From assembly GCA_039029915.1 (NCBI GenBank), contig JBCCFD010000226.1, forward strand, positions 1 through 12,206: 12,206 bases of DNA. The letters run 5' to 3'. The position numbers and the translations under genes were made by a program. Below the pieces are notes generated by a model. It ran no database searches, was not told the DNA's origin, and saw only the letters and a program-made list of their open reading frames with translations. The DNA is from QQUD01 sp039029915 (lineage in GTDB: Bacteria; Chloroflexota; Anaerolineae; Promineifilales; Promineifilaceae). This document shows positions 1 to 7,491 of the stretch, in pieces (positions within the stretch are counted from its first letter, which is position 1; the number at the start of each line of letters is the position of its first letter).

Positions 1-270
1 GAATTAGAGCTTTGAAACTTTAAAAACACATAACGTTAAGATTCTGCTGTTTTGTGGTACGCCAAAAGGCTTAAACCCAAACCAATTGGTCCCCAATAAC
101 ATATACACGTCAATACTTACAAATAGCTTACTTTAATATGAAAGCTTACTGAAAAGCGAGAGTCCGCTGTAAAATGAACGGATGCAAGCGTTGAGCATTC
201 AGTTTCAAAAGAGTTTGAACATTCGTGTAAGGGGATGGCTTTTCAAGACGCGATCTGGAAAAACGGCCGT
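1..270. other. Left-edge stretch without a gene
   Basis: I see no gene here. All three + frames stop within the first 23 bases. Each minus frame has a stop within the first 38 bases, so no gene of useful length enters or leaves across the left edge. The stretch holds a perfect 10-bp palindrome, ACCAATTGGT (81-90), and a small GCC-AAAA-GGC hairpin (61-70). A copy of the iterated ACGGCCGT palindrome at 263-270 abuts the stop codon of the regulator gene to its right. On the minus strand that palindrome runs into five T residues, but it is too short to call a terminator. No tRNA-like fold was found. Confidence 0.6.
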
Positions 271-981
271 TTAAATTGAACCACCGGATGTTTGAATGAG
301 CGTTTGCAGGGACGCTTCATCAATGATGGTGAATTTTCGCCCTGATACTTTAACCCAGTTTGATCGTCTGAATCGCCCTAGCGCTTTATTGATACTAACG
401 CGAGTAGCGCCTGTCATTTCTGCCAGGTCAGTTTGGGTGAGCGATAGCTCAATTAGGATGCCATCGCTTGTTTCCTTGCCGTGCTGAGCTGCTAATTGCA
501 GCAGTTGACGTGCCAAGCGGGCGGGCAAATCTAAGAAGAAAATATCACTAATCTGATTGTTGAGACGGCGAATATGCTGGGCTAGCGTGTGCAGGACGTG
601 CAGTGCAAAATCCGGATTATCTGAAATGAAGCGGATAAAATCTTCTCGGTGAAGTGTTAATGTTTCGGTTGGCTGAATCGCTTCGACAGTTGCTGAGCGA
701 GGTGAATCATCTAAAAGCGCTAGTTCTCCAAAAAAGTCACCAGAACCAAAGATAGCCAGCATAGCTTCTTGTCCATCAGGGGTGGAGTGGGTGATTTTCA
801 CTTTGCCTTTGCTAATGATGTAGAGCAAGCCGCCAGGGTCACCGTGATGGAAAATAATCTGACCGGTGTTGAATCGGCGCATGACAAGACGCTGAGCCAA
901 CTGCTCAGTTTCATCGGCGTTTAGGTTGTTGAAAAAGGGAACAAGCTTCAATGCTGATGAAGCGTTATATTTTTCATTCAT
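271..981 (-). CDS. CRP/FNR-family transcriptional regulator
   Basis: This is a 236-residue cytoplasmic DNA-binding regulator of usual CRP length. Residues about 13-125 form the cyclic-nucleotide-binding beta barrel. The phosphate-binding cassette is intact and PKA/CRP-like (Gly85-Glu86-Leu-Ala, then Pro94-Arg95-Ser-Ala-Thr), so binding of cAMP or a related nucleotide is plausible. A long dimerisation helix (about 125-160) leads to a winged helix-turn-helix with recognition helix near residues 192-203. There is no cysteine in the protein, which rules out an FNR-type iron-sulfur oxygen sensor. A good promoter (1053-1081) gives it its own transcript with a leader of about 65 nt. The ribosome-binding site is weak, only GGGA eight bases before ATG. 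No neighbour identifies its regulon, and no classical CRP or FNR half-site pair was seen in the window. Confidence 0.9.
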   Translation of the reverse strand: MNEKYNASSALKLVPFFNNLNADETEQLAQRLVMRRFNTGQIIFHHGDPGGLLYIISKGKVKITHSTPDGQEAMLAIFGSGDFFGELALLDDSPRSATVEAIQPTETLTLHREDFIRFISDNPDFALHVLHTLAQHIRRLNNQISDIFFLDLPARLARQLLQLAAQHGKETSDGILIELSLTQTDLAEMTGATRVSINKALGRFRRSNWVKVSGRKFTIIDEASLQTLIQTSGGSI

Positions 982-1052
982 AAGAAAGATCCCACAGTTT
1001 TTTGGGAAGTAGAAGAAGTAACTTGTTAAATTTGTTTAATTTTTCATTATGT

Positions 1053-1081
1053 ATTGTAACCTATCCTATATCGGTTCTCAA
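1053..1081 (-). promoter_or_regulatory. Sigma70-type promoter of the CRP/FNR-family gene
   Basis: On the minus strand, TTGAGA (1081-1076, five of six bases matching TTGACA) is followed by a 17-base spacer and TACAAT (1058-1053, five of six matching TATAAT). The expected transcription start is near 1046, about 65 bases before the ATG at 981. The -35 box lies 27 bases past the stop codon of the upstream delta-60 gene. This is the best promoter match in the window. Confidence 0.7.
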
Positions 1082-1107
1082 ATCTCACGCCATTTTTTAT
1101 TGAATTT

Positions 1108-2439
1108 TTATGGAGAAACCAAAATTGGTAGGAAAATCCTTTCATTAATTGGAAATGACGTAAGTTGAAAAAGGATAGTATCAAAATCATCGTCCCCCGC
1201 CGCTATTAAATTCCCATTTGTAAGCAATAAATGGTCGTGGACAGTTGGGAGAGTATGAGGAAAATCGATAAAAACCTTACCTAACGCGCCAAAAGATGTA
1301 TCAACTGTTCCATCAGGATTGAAGCGCATAAACATTAAGCCATACGTCGTGGAGCTGGATAAGCTGGCCGATATAATGATTTTACCATCAGATTGAATCG
1401 AAACAGATTGGGCAGTTTCTGTTTGTGGAAGAATCGGATTAATGACCGTGACGCCATTTGCACCAAAACTGTTGTCTAGGGATCCATCCGTATTGAAGCG
1501 CACGAGCATGACGCCATTAGGCCCACTCGGGTTTTGATTCCCACTGCCCACAACAATAATCTTGCCATCAGATTGAGCAACTGCTGCGACAATTCGATCA
1601 TCGCTTGTGTTCCTGATATTGACGACGCCACCTGAGCCAAAAGTTGTATCAAGAATACCTGTACTAGTGAACTGCACCATGATTGTTCGGAACAGCAGAT
1701 TTTGTCGTCCAACTAACAGTATTGAGCCATCATTTTGTAAGATTAGATCAACGACAGTAACCGTGCTTCCCACATTTTGAGTTGCCATTCCATCTATTCC
1801 AAAACTTAAATCAGGAAAACCATTTGGCAGAAACCGAAGAATGGCGACGATATCATCCCCAGTACAGCCTGCCAGCAGAATTTTTTCATCCGGTTGCTCA
1901 GCAATTCCCGTTGCTTCACTACAGGTTATTTGCCCCGGCACTGAAACTAGAATGGCACCGTCTGTACCGAAATTCGAGTCGATTGTGCCATCTGAATTAA
2001 AGCGCATCAAATGCAATTGGCTATTTCCAACCGCAGGATCGAAGCTAGTTCCAGCTACTAAGATTTTGTCATCACTCTGCAAGTAAGCTGTTTCAACTAT
2101 CGCATGTTTGCTGCCTTCGACAATAATGCCATTATTGCCAAATGTTGAATCGAGTTGACCTGTGCCTGTGTATCGAGCTAATCCAAATTTAGGCGCAGTT
2201 GTGTCTACAAATGTGTCAACAAGAATGTACTTATTATCATTTGTCTCAAGGATAGTGGTGCTGTTGAAGCCATACTTATTGAATGGAGTGCTGACAAAAC
2301 CACCGTTACCAAATGTTTGGTCGACTAGATAGTGGATTCCGAAGTTTGAGAATGATTCTGTTTGGGCAATGGGGCTATTGGTAAGCAATAGAACAAAAAC
2401 AAGAATTAATAAAGCGGCAAATAGGTAGCGTGCGTTCAT
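1108..2439 (-). CDS. Secreted delta-60 repeat (beta-propeller-like) protein
   Basis: This is a 443-residue exported protein of unknown function. Residues 1-25 are a signal peptide: short basic start, then a hydrophobic run to about residue 20 and a likely cleavage after Ile-Ala-Gln near 26. The mature part is made of seven copies of the delta-60 repeat, marked by (Leu/Ile/Val)-Asp-x-(Thr/Ser)-Phe-Gly-x-x-Gly. The Phe-Gly pairs fall at residues 43, 100, 157, 213, 267, 325 and 383, a spacing of 54-58. Between them recur Gln-Ser-Asp-Gly-Lys-Ile and Met-x-Arg-Phe-Asn-x-Asp-Gly. Seven units suggest a seven-bladed propeller (inference). The C-terminus has Ile-Phe-Leu-Pro-Ile-Leu just before the end, like the tails of many secreted Chloroflexota proteins as I recall them. 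An AGGAG eight bases before ATG supports the start. Binding or surface roles are possible; no catalytic motif is visible. Confidence 0.85.
   Translation of the reverse strand: MNARYLFAALLILVFVLLLTNSPIAQTESFSNFGIHYLVDQTFGNGGFVSTPFNKYGFNSTTILETNDNKYILVDTFVDTTAPKFGLARYTGTGQLDSTFGNNGIIVEGSKHAIVETAYLQSDDKILVAGTSFDPAVGNSQLHLMRFNSDGTIDSNFGTDGAILVSVPGQITCSEATGIAEQPDEKILLAGCTGDDIVAILRFLPNGFPDLSFGIDGMATQNVGSTVTVVDLILQNDGSILLVGRQNLLFRTIMVQFTSTGILDTTFGSGGVVNIRNTSDDRIVAAVAQSDGKIIVVGSGNQNPSGPNGVMLVRFNTDGSLDNSFGANGVTVINPILPQTETAQSVSIQSDGKIIISASLSSSTTYGLMFMRFNPDGTVDTSFGALGKVFIDFPHTLPTVHDHLLLTNGNLIAAGDDDFDTILFQLTSFPINERIFLPILVSP
1288..2316 (-). repeat. Seven-unit delta-60 protein repeat array (about 170 bp period)
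   Basis: The seven Phe-Gly-centred units of the secreted protein recur every 162-174 bp. At DNA level the units are diverged, but they share short blocks such as those encoding Arg-Phe-Asn-x-Asp-Gly. This points to old duplication rather than recent expansion. The first unit near residue 43 is preceded by no full repeat, and the last near residue 383 is followed by a partial unit (Leu-Thr-Asn-Gly-Asn-Leu-Ile-Ala-Ala-Gly). That is consistent with a closed ring of blades. Confidence 0.75.
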
Positions 2440-2565
2440 GGTCGTATTCTCCTGTGTTTTAGCAAAGCTGCTTTATAGGTGTTTCGTTGAGTAGAACGAG
2501 AAACGGCCGTATTTAGTTCCCGTTAGCGTCAGGAGAAATCTATTGATAACTAAGGAATAAGGGGA

Positions 2566-3783
2566 TTACGAACCTTTTAGCATCGCTTGAGAGACTTGGG
2601 TGAAGGCTTGAGTTAGCTTTTGAGCATCGGTAACGGCCGTTCCACCCTGTACCGTATGCCCTTTCCCACCACCAGAACCGGAGCCAAGGTCCGCCACAAC
2701 CGCTTTTAACAAAGCCGTCATATCAAGCGAAACATCTTCGGCGCTACTCAGTAGCAGCTGGGTTTTTCCACCGACAATTACGGCTAGAAAAACAACGGTG
2801 TTGGGGATTTGGGTGAGGTTTTGGGCTAGCGTGCGCAAGATGGCCGGATTGCCATCAGGCATGACGTGGATAATGCGCTGATAGCCACCTATAGATTCGG
2901 CCGTGGCGGCAATCTCATCTGCTTGGTAACCAATCATTTTTGTTTGCAGTTGTTTCTTATCTTTTTGCAGCTGTTTGACATCACCCTGTAGACGAGAAAT
3001 GTTGGGCACTAAGTCGTCTAGTCCGGTTGTTAATGATTGGGTAAGGGCTGAGGTGATTTGATTTTTTTGACCGTAGTCAGTCAAGGCGCGACTGCCGCAG
3101 GCGAACGTGATGCGCACTTTTTTATTTTGCCGCTCGCTTTTGATGATCTTTATCATGCCAACACTCCCCGTTGACGTCACGTGCGTGCCGCCGCAGGCTG
3201 TTAGATCAAAATTGGTGATATCAACGAGGCGAATCTTTTCACGAGCGACCGGCGGCAGTTTCCGAACATTGAGGGATTGTGCCTCCTCAAGCGTAACGAA
3301 TTTAATGTGGATGGGCCGGTTCTCCCAAACGATCTGATTGACATACTGCTCTACCTCGTCAATCTTTTCTTGGGCTAGTTCGTTGATATCTAAATCTATC
3401 GTCACGGTTTTAGGACTAAGATGGAAGCCAATGGTGGGGGCGTTCGCCAACTGTATGAACGCTTGCGAGAGCATATGCTGGCCTGTATGCTGCTGCATAT
3501 GGTCAAATCGACGTTCCCAATTTATCTCACCAGTTACTTGGTTTGCTACCTCAAAGGGATTTTCAAACCAGTGAATGATGCTCTTGTCTGATTTGCGATT
3601 CGTTACGTCAAGGACGGGCTGATTGTTGAGTTTTCCGGTGTCAAAAGGCTGTCCGCCAGATGTGGGGTAGAAAGCGGTTTGATTGAGGATGAGGCCAAAA
3701 CGGCCGTTTTCCTCTAAAGTTTCAATAACCTCTGATTCAAAAGTCGTTTGATACGCATCTGTGTAATAAATTGGTTCATTCAT
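2566..3783 (-). CDS. AlaX-type alanyl-tRNA editing protein (long form with DHHA1 domain)
   Basis: This stand-alone editing enzyme hydrolyses Ser-tRNA-Ala or Gly-tRNA-Ala mischarged by alanyl-tRNA synthetase. It is 405 residues long, like the long AlaX form, and resembles the C-terminal half of AlaRS without the aminoacylation domain. The editing-domain signature Phe-Tyr-Pro-Thr-Ser-Gly-Gly-Gln is at 38-45. All four zinc ligands are present: His99 and His103 (HTGQH), and Cys197 and His201 (CGGTH). A coiled-coil stretch (about 262-285) leads to a DHHA1 domain with a Gly/Ser-rich loop at 367-381. The ATG at 3783 has no clear Shine-Dalgarno sequence. A terminator at 3824-3860 separates it from the upstream kinase gene, leaving only 40 bases for a promoter, so readthrough from the kinase transcript is possible. 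No gene symbol is assigned because naming varies among AlaX forms. Confidence 0.92.
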   Translation of the reverse strand: MNEPIYYTDAYQTTFESEVIETLEENGRFGLILNQTAFYPTSGGQPFDTGKLNNQPVLDVTNRKSDKSIIHWFENPFEVANQVTGEINWERRFDHMQQHTGQHMLSQAFIQLANAPTIGFHLSPKTVTIDLDINELAQEKIDEVEQYVNQIVWENRPIHIKFVTLEEAQSLNVRKLPPVAREKIRLVDITNFDLTACGGTHVTSTGSVGMIKIIKSERQNKKVRITFACGSRALTDYGQKNQITSALTQSLTTGLDDLVPNISRLQGDVKQLQKDKKQLQTKMIGYQADEIAATAESIGGYQRIIHVMPDGNPAILRTLAQNLTQIPNTVVFLAVIVGGKTQLLLSSAEDVSLDMTALLKAVVADLGSGSGGGKGHTVQGGTAVTDAQKLTQAFTQVSQAMLKGS

Positions 3784-3823
3784 CGTAAATTAATTTTGAC
3801 CGAAAAATGGAGAGCTGGCAACC

Positions 3824-3860
3824 AAAAATAAAAAAAGCACAGATTTTAACAATTTGTGCT
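3824..3860 (-). terminator. Rho-independent terminator of the histidine kinase gene
   Basis: Read on the minus strand, AGCACAAATT and AATCTGTGCT form a 10-bp stem with one A-C mismatch around a five-base loop. T6-A-T5 follows directly. It lies 33 bases past the kinase stop codon and 40 bases before the alaX-type start. The low GC content of the stem makes partial readthrough likely. Confidence 0.7.
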
Positions 3861-3893
3861 CATATTGATATGGTGATAGGTGAATCGTTGAAT

Positions 3894-6020
3894 TTATTCT
3901 TGTTCGGGAATCGGAATCGTAAAGTTAAACCTTGCCCCGCCGCCGGGCGCATCGTCAACCCAAATCTTCCCTTTGTGAGCTTCGATAGCAAGTCGGCAAA
4001 ACGCCAGGCCAAGCCCTAACCCTTTAGAAGAGCTTTCACCGTGCTTGATGCGTTCAAATTTCTCAAAAATTGAAGTCCGGTACTTTTCTGGAATCCCATT
4101 GCCCTGATCGCTGACAGAAACTAATAGCGTATTTGACTTTTCGCACGGGCCAGCGTAAATCGTGATTTTTTGGCTTTGTTGACTGTATTTGAGCGCGTTG
4201 CTTGTTAAATTGATGAGCACTCGGCGAATCATATCCTCTTCGACGTAAATAAGCGGCAGATTTTGGGGGTCAGTATCTTTGAGAAAACGAATGTTTCGTT
4301 GCTCAAAGTTCGGTTTCTCAATCTCTTCCACTTCATTAATGAGATGATCGATGTTCACAAGGGTTTGATTGGTAATGGGCTGACCCGCTTCAAGCTGATT
4401 AATGTCTAGGAGCGATCGAATTAATGTTTGAAGACGGTAACTACTACGTTTGGCAATATCAATCATGATGCCAATTGAGTTATTCGTTTCAATCGTTTCT
4501 GATTCGATCGTTAAGAGTTCTAGGCTAGAAATCACGTTTCCTAACGGACTTTGAAGGTCATGGAAGAGCATGGCCGTTAAATCCTGCCGCATTTCTTCTA
4601 ATTCGACCTGCTTTGAGATATCGTGATGAATCCACTGCAGAACTTCATTATCCAAATAGTGGGTTCGTTTAGCATATACCTCAACCGGAATTTGTAGATT
4701 TGTTTTGGTAACGGCGTCGCTGGCAAAAACAACGACTTTGTTTACTCGAATGGATTTGATATTTGGAAAATCGGCGGTGTTTGGATGCAGCGCCTGAATG
4801 TGCATCCCTAAAATTTCATCTCGGCCAAAACCAAAGAGCGAGAATGCCCGTCGGTTGGCTTCGACGATATAGCCATTGAGGTCGGTTAGTAAAATTGGGT
4901 CAACAGTGTCTTGGAAGAGGCTTGTGTAACGCGCTTCGGCAGCTTGAGTACGGCCGTATTGTTGCGCATTGGCCATCGCTGTTGAGGCAATATTGGCTAA
5001 ATTGATGAGTAGGTCTAAATCTTCTTGGGTAAATGTTCCCTCTAGAGGATTGATGGCTTGAATGGTGCCAATTACTTCCCCTTGGAACTGCATAGGGGCG
5101 CAAATCATCGCTTGGGTTAAATGACCAGTTCGCTGATCCCCAGATAGGGTGAAGCGGTGATCGAGGCTAGTATCTTGAACGAGGGCAGGTTTCCCTTCAT
5201 TCATCACCCAGCCCGACAGGCCTCGGTTAGCTGGCAAGCGTAAGCCAACGATTTCACTGCTGCCAATCCCTTCAGCCACTTTATATTCCAGCTCGTTGTT
5301 AATCTTATCGACCAAAGCAATTGAGATGGCTTCCGCATTGAGAAACTCATTCATCTGCGCTAAGAGCGACTGCATGATGTCATTCATATCTAATGATGAA
5401 TTGATCGCGCGGCTTGCTTCATTTAGAAGGGCAGAAATCTTAAGCTGTTTTTGAGAAGATTCGTAGAGTCTGGCGTTCTCAATACTACTGGCTGCTTGGT
5501 TTGAAATAGCCACTAAAAATTCTAAATCGCCATCAGAAAAAGCAGAGCGTCCGGACTTGTGTAGGGTGATTGCCCCAATGGCTCGTTTTCTAATTAAGAA
5601 TGGGGTACATAAAATGGACCATGATTCTTCATTTGTGATACTGCCGGGACGTGGTAACCATCTTGGATCGGAAATTGTGTCGTGAATAAAGATCGGGCAT
5701 TTTTCCCTGATAACGATGCCAGCAACACCTTCATTCATGATGCTCCCAAGAAATTCGTCCGATTTCTTCTCGTTTAATTTATTTTTTGTAGACCATGCAT
5801 ATTGGACGTCTTGACCTTCATCAACAACAATAATGCTACCTTCATCGGCACCTAATTGTTGGACGGCAAGATTGATTACTCTTGGCAAAATAACATAGAT
5901 GTTTAACCCATCGGCTTCAACCTGCTTTAGCATATTGTTGATTCGATATAAGAATTGCAGGCGTTCTACGCTATTTTCGATGTCCATGCTTGGAATCATT
6001 TCCGGTGATTGAAAAGTCAT
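3894..6020 (-). CDS. Soluble GAF-GAF-PAS sensor histidine kinase (orphan)
   Basis: A 708-residue two-component sensor kinase with no membrane segment, so it is expected to sense a cytoplasmic signal. Domains in order: GAF (about 38-185), GAF (about 205-352), PAS (about 362-475), HisKA dimerisation and phosphoacceptor (about 475-545) and HATPase (about 590-703). The H-box is Phe-His487-Asp-Leu-Gln-Ser-Pro-Leu. The N-box Asn608, the G1 box Asp638-Gln-Gly-Asn-Gly, an F-box (652-657) and the G2 box Gly-Leu-Gly-Leu-Gly-Leu (667-672) are all intact, so it should be active. The GAF ligand is unknown; I see no conserved Cys/His set marking a haem or bilin site. No receiver domain or response regulator lies nearby. 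The first ATG (6020) is used although no Shine-Dalgarno precedes it; Met8 and Met12 are alternatives. Confidence 0.93.
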   Translation of the reverse strand: MTFQSPEMIPSMDIENSVERLQFLYRINNMLKQVEADGLNIYVILPRVINLAVQQLGADEGSIIVVDEGQDVQYAWSTKNKLNEKKSDEFLGSIMNEGVAGIVIREKCPIFIHDTISDPRWLPRPGSITNEESWSILCTPFLIRKRAIGAITLHKSGRSAFSDGDLEFLVAISNQAASSIENARLYESSQKQLKISALLNEASRAINSSLDMNDIMQSLLAQMNEFLNAEAISIALVDKINNELEYKVAEGIGSSEIVGLRLPANRGLSGWVMNEGKPALVQDTSLDHRFTLSGDQRTGHLTQAMICAPMQFQGEVIGTIQAINPLEGTFTQEDLDLLINLANIASTAMANAQQYGRTQAAEARYTSLFQDTVDPILLTDLNGYIVEANRRAFSLFGFGRDEILGMHIQALHPNTADFPNIKSIRVNKVVVFASDAVTKTNLQIPVEVYAKRTHYLDNEVLQWIHHDISKQVELEEMRQDLTAMLFHDLQSPLGNVISSLELLTIESETIETNNSIGIMIDIAKRSSYRLQTLIRSLLDINQLEAGQPITNQTLVNIDHLINEVEEIEKPNFEQRNIRFLKDTDPQNLPLIYVEEDMIRRVLINLTSNALKYSQQSQKITIYAGPCEKSNTLLVSVSDQGNGIPEKYRTSIFEKFERIKHGESSSKGLGLGLAFCRLAIEAHKGKIWVDDAPGGGARFNFTIPIPEQE

Positions 6021-6042
6021 AAATAAAATTTTTGAGCTTCCA

Positions 6043-6077
6043 AAAAGGGATTGATTACTTCGGCCCTTTTGTTGGCC
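6043..6077 (-). promoter_or_regulatory. Alternative hairpins in the kinase mRNA leader
   Basis: AAAAGGG (6043-6049) can pair with CCCTTTT (6064-6070) around a 14-base loop. GGCC at 6062-6065 can instead pair with GGCC at 6074-6077. The two hairpins share bases 6064-6065 and cannot form together. They lie within the roughly 80-nt leader predicted from the TATAAT upstream. No T-run follows that would make either a standard terminator. Confidence 0.3.
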
Positions 6078-6107
6078 TTACAATGGTAGGAAAGCTCCCT
6101 TCAATAT

Positions 6108-6113
6108 ATTATA
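6108..6113 (-). promoter_or_regulatory. Possible -10 element of the histidine kinase gene
   Basis: A perfect TATAAT on the minus strand lies 87 bases before the kinase ATG and would start transcription near 6101. No good -35 hexamer is found at 16-18 bases (GGCACT at 17), so the promoter may be weak, activator-dependent or not real. Confidence 0.4.
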
Positions 6114-6171
6114 CAATTGATAGCTTGGGAAGTGCCTCTTGTAATAATAGGAAAGGAGTTTAAATTTTATT

Positions 6172-6193
6172 GAAAAAATGTAGGTATTTTTTC
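6172..6193. repeat. Perfect AT-rich inverted repeat GAAAAAAT-N6-ATTTTTTC
   Basis: Two 8-base arms (6172-6179 and 6186-6193) flank GTAGGT. The structure is symmetrical and so readable from both strands. It is almost free of GC pairs, so it would make a poor terminator stem. A protein-binding site or DNA-bending element about 60 bases upstream of the kinase -10 is an alternative. Confidence 0.45.
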
Positions 6194-6406
6194 CTAACAT
6201 TGTTCAATAAATCAAAAAAATTAGTAAATTTGCCCTAGCAAACTAACATTACACTACTTTCTTTGATTGTTATATGTCCTGTTTTACAGTTTGTTAAATT
6301 TTTGTTTCTAAGTCAATGGATAAATCAATTAGATTTTTTATTTCCAATTCATTTTTCCGAGAGAAGCAAAAGTGTTTCAAAAATAAAATATCTCGTGTTT
6401 CTTTCG

Positions 6407-6460
6407 TAAGTAAACCGTTCTGAGCTTCAGGTTCTGCAAAAACGAGTTGTGGTTTACTTA
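6407..6460 (-). terminator. Long inverted repeat overlapping the tsaD stop codon, possible terminator
   Basis: Perfect 10-base arms (TAAGTAAACC at 6407-6416 and GGTTTACTTA at 6451-6460) enclose a 34-base loop. The minus-strand 5' arm begins with the TAA stop of tsaD. Inside the loop, CTGA-GCT-TCAG can form a smaller nested hairpin. T-rich DNA follows about 20 bases later rather than at once, so this is not a standard intrinsic terminator. It may instead protect the 3' end of the mRNA. Confidence 0.45.
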
Positions 6461-7459
6461 AATTTGCAGACTTGGAACGACGTCAAATGATAATTCTTGC
6501 TGAAACTCATTTTGAATTTTGAAATGTGCCGCGGCACCAATCATAGCCGCATTGTCTGTACAGAGAATAGGAGCTGGGTACCATACCGGGATATTTAACG
6601 CCGCTTTCATCTCGCTCCGAAGAAGGCTGTTTGCGGACACGCCACCAGCAAGGTGAACGGCCGTTACTCCATAAGCCATCGCCGCCCGCTTGGTTTTTGT
6701 CACGAGCGCATCGACAACAGCCGCTTGAAAACTTGCGGCTAGATGATTGGTCGGTAATTTTGGAGTCTTACTTTTTTTCGTTTCTCGTAAAACGGCCGTT
6801 TTTAACCCGCTAAAGCTAAAATTAAACCCGTCATCCATGATGGCTCTCGGGAATTGATAGGCGGTTGGGTTCCCAGATTTGGCGGCAGAATCGATTGCTG
6901 GCCCACCGGGAAAGGGTAATCCTAATAGCCGGCCAACTTTGTCAAAAGCCTCTCCAGCTGCATCATCGATTGTGCCGCCAAGGTGCTTAAACTTACCGTG
7001 ATCAACAACAAGATAAAGATCGGTGTGTCCACCACTGACTACCAAGGTTAAAATGGGAAACTCAATTGGATGGATTTCAGGCGTGAGCCAAAGTGAATAA
7101 ATGTGCCCCTCAATATGATTGATATGGATTAAAGGTTTCCCAGAGGCTAAGGCTAACCCCTTGGCGAAATTGACTCCAACCAAAAGCGAGCCAACGAGCC
7201 CGGGACCGTGTGTAACAGCAATAGCGTCAATATCTTTCATATTTCGTTGCGCAGTTGATAGCGCTTCTTCAACAACGGGATGAATGACTTCGATGTGACG
7301 TCTTGAAGCAACTTCGGGGAATACGCCGCCATACTGGGCGTGTAAGTCAATTTGACTCGCGATGACATTGCTAAGAATATGGGTGCCATTTTTCACAACT
7401 GCCGCGGCAGTTTCATCGCAGGATGTTTCGAGAGCAAGGATGGTGGTTTCAGATAACAT
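6458..7459 (-). CDS. tsaD: tRNA N6-adenosine threonylcarbamoyltransferase TsaD
   Basis: TsaD (Gcp/YgjD/Kae1) transfers the threonylcarbamoyl group from TC-AMP to A37 of ANN-decoding tRNAs to form t6A, working with TsaB and TsaE in bacteria. The 333 residues match the usual length. Visible signatures are Leu-Glu-Thr-Ser-Cys-Asp-Glu-Thr (10-17), the metal ligands His115 and His119, Ser-Gly-Gly-His-Thr (142-146), Asp-Ala-Ala-Gly-Glu-Ala-Phe-Asp-Lys (166-174), Phe-Ser-Phe-Ser-Gly-Leu-Lys (214-220), Ala-Gly-Gly-Val-Ser-Ala-Asn (271-277) and the third metal ligand Asp302. The gene starts 32 bases after selA stops, so it is probably the last gene of that operon. The ribosome-binding site is weak (AGGA about 13 bases before ATG). 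It contains two copies of the ACGGCCGT palindrome. No tsaB or tsaE is visible. Confidence 0.97.
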   Translation of the reverse strand: MLSETTILALETSCDETAAAVVKNGTHILSNVIASQIDLHAQYGGVFPEVASRRHIEVIHPVVEEALSTAQRNMKDIDAIAVTHGPGLVGSLLVGVNFAKGLALASGKPLIHINHIEGHIYSLWLTPEIHPIEFPILTLVVSGGHTDLYLVVDHGKFKHLGGTIDDAAGEAFDKVGRLLGLPFPGGPAIDSAAKSGNPTAYQFPRAIMDDGFNFSFSGLKTAVLRETKKSKTPKLPTNHLAASFQAAVVDALVTKTKRAAMAYGVTAVHLAGGVSANSLLRSEMKAALNIPVWYPAPILCTDNAAMIGAAAHFKIQNEFQQELSFDVVPSLQI

Positions 7460-7491
7460 GAATCTTAAATTTTCCTGAATCGTGAAAAAAG

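Larger units (their letters stand above)
6021..6457. promoter_or_regulatory. AT-rich intergenic region upstream of the kinase gene
   Basis: This is the longest gene-free stretch (437 bp). It is very AT-rich and has no convincing ORF or tRNA fold. From the kinase side it holds two mutually exclusive leader hairpins (6043-6077) and a TATAAT (6108-6113, minus). Beyond these are a perfect AT inverted repeat (6172-6193) and a 9-bp bulged hairpin with arms at 6221-6224 plus 6229-6233 and 6238-6246. At the far end is the long inverted repeat past tsaD (6407-6460). A small RNA here cannot be excluded but nothing positively marks one. Confidence 0.5.

Noticed and set aside
263..276. Palindrome plus T-run after the regulator gene as an intrinsic terminator
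   Set aside because: The dyad has no loop; folding it would leave only about four AT-rich pairs. It is better explained as one copy of the dispersed repeat.
271..981. FNR-type oxygen sensor
   Set aside because: The protein contains no cysteine, so it cannot hold an FNR-type iron-sulfur cluster; the phosphate-binding cassette points to nucleotide binding instead.
3807..4019. Plus-strand ORF overlapping the kinase gene end
   Set aside because: It is a shadow of the histidine kinase C-terminus and covers the terminator; its translation has no family features.
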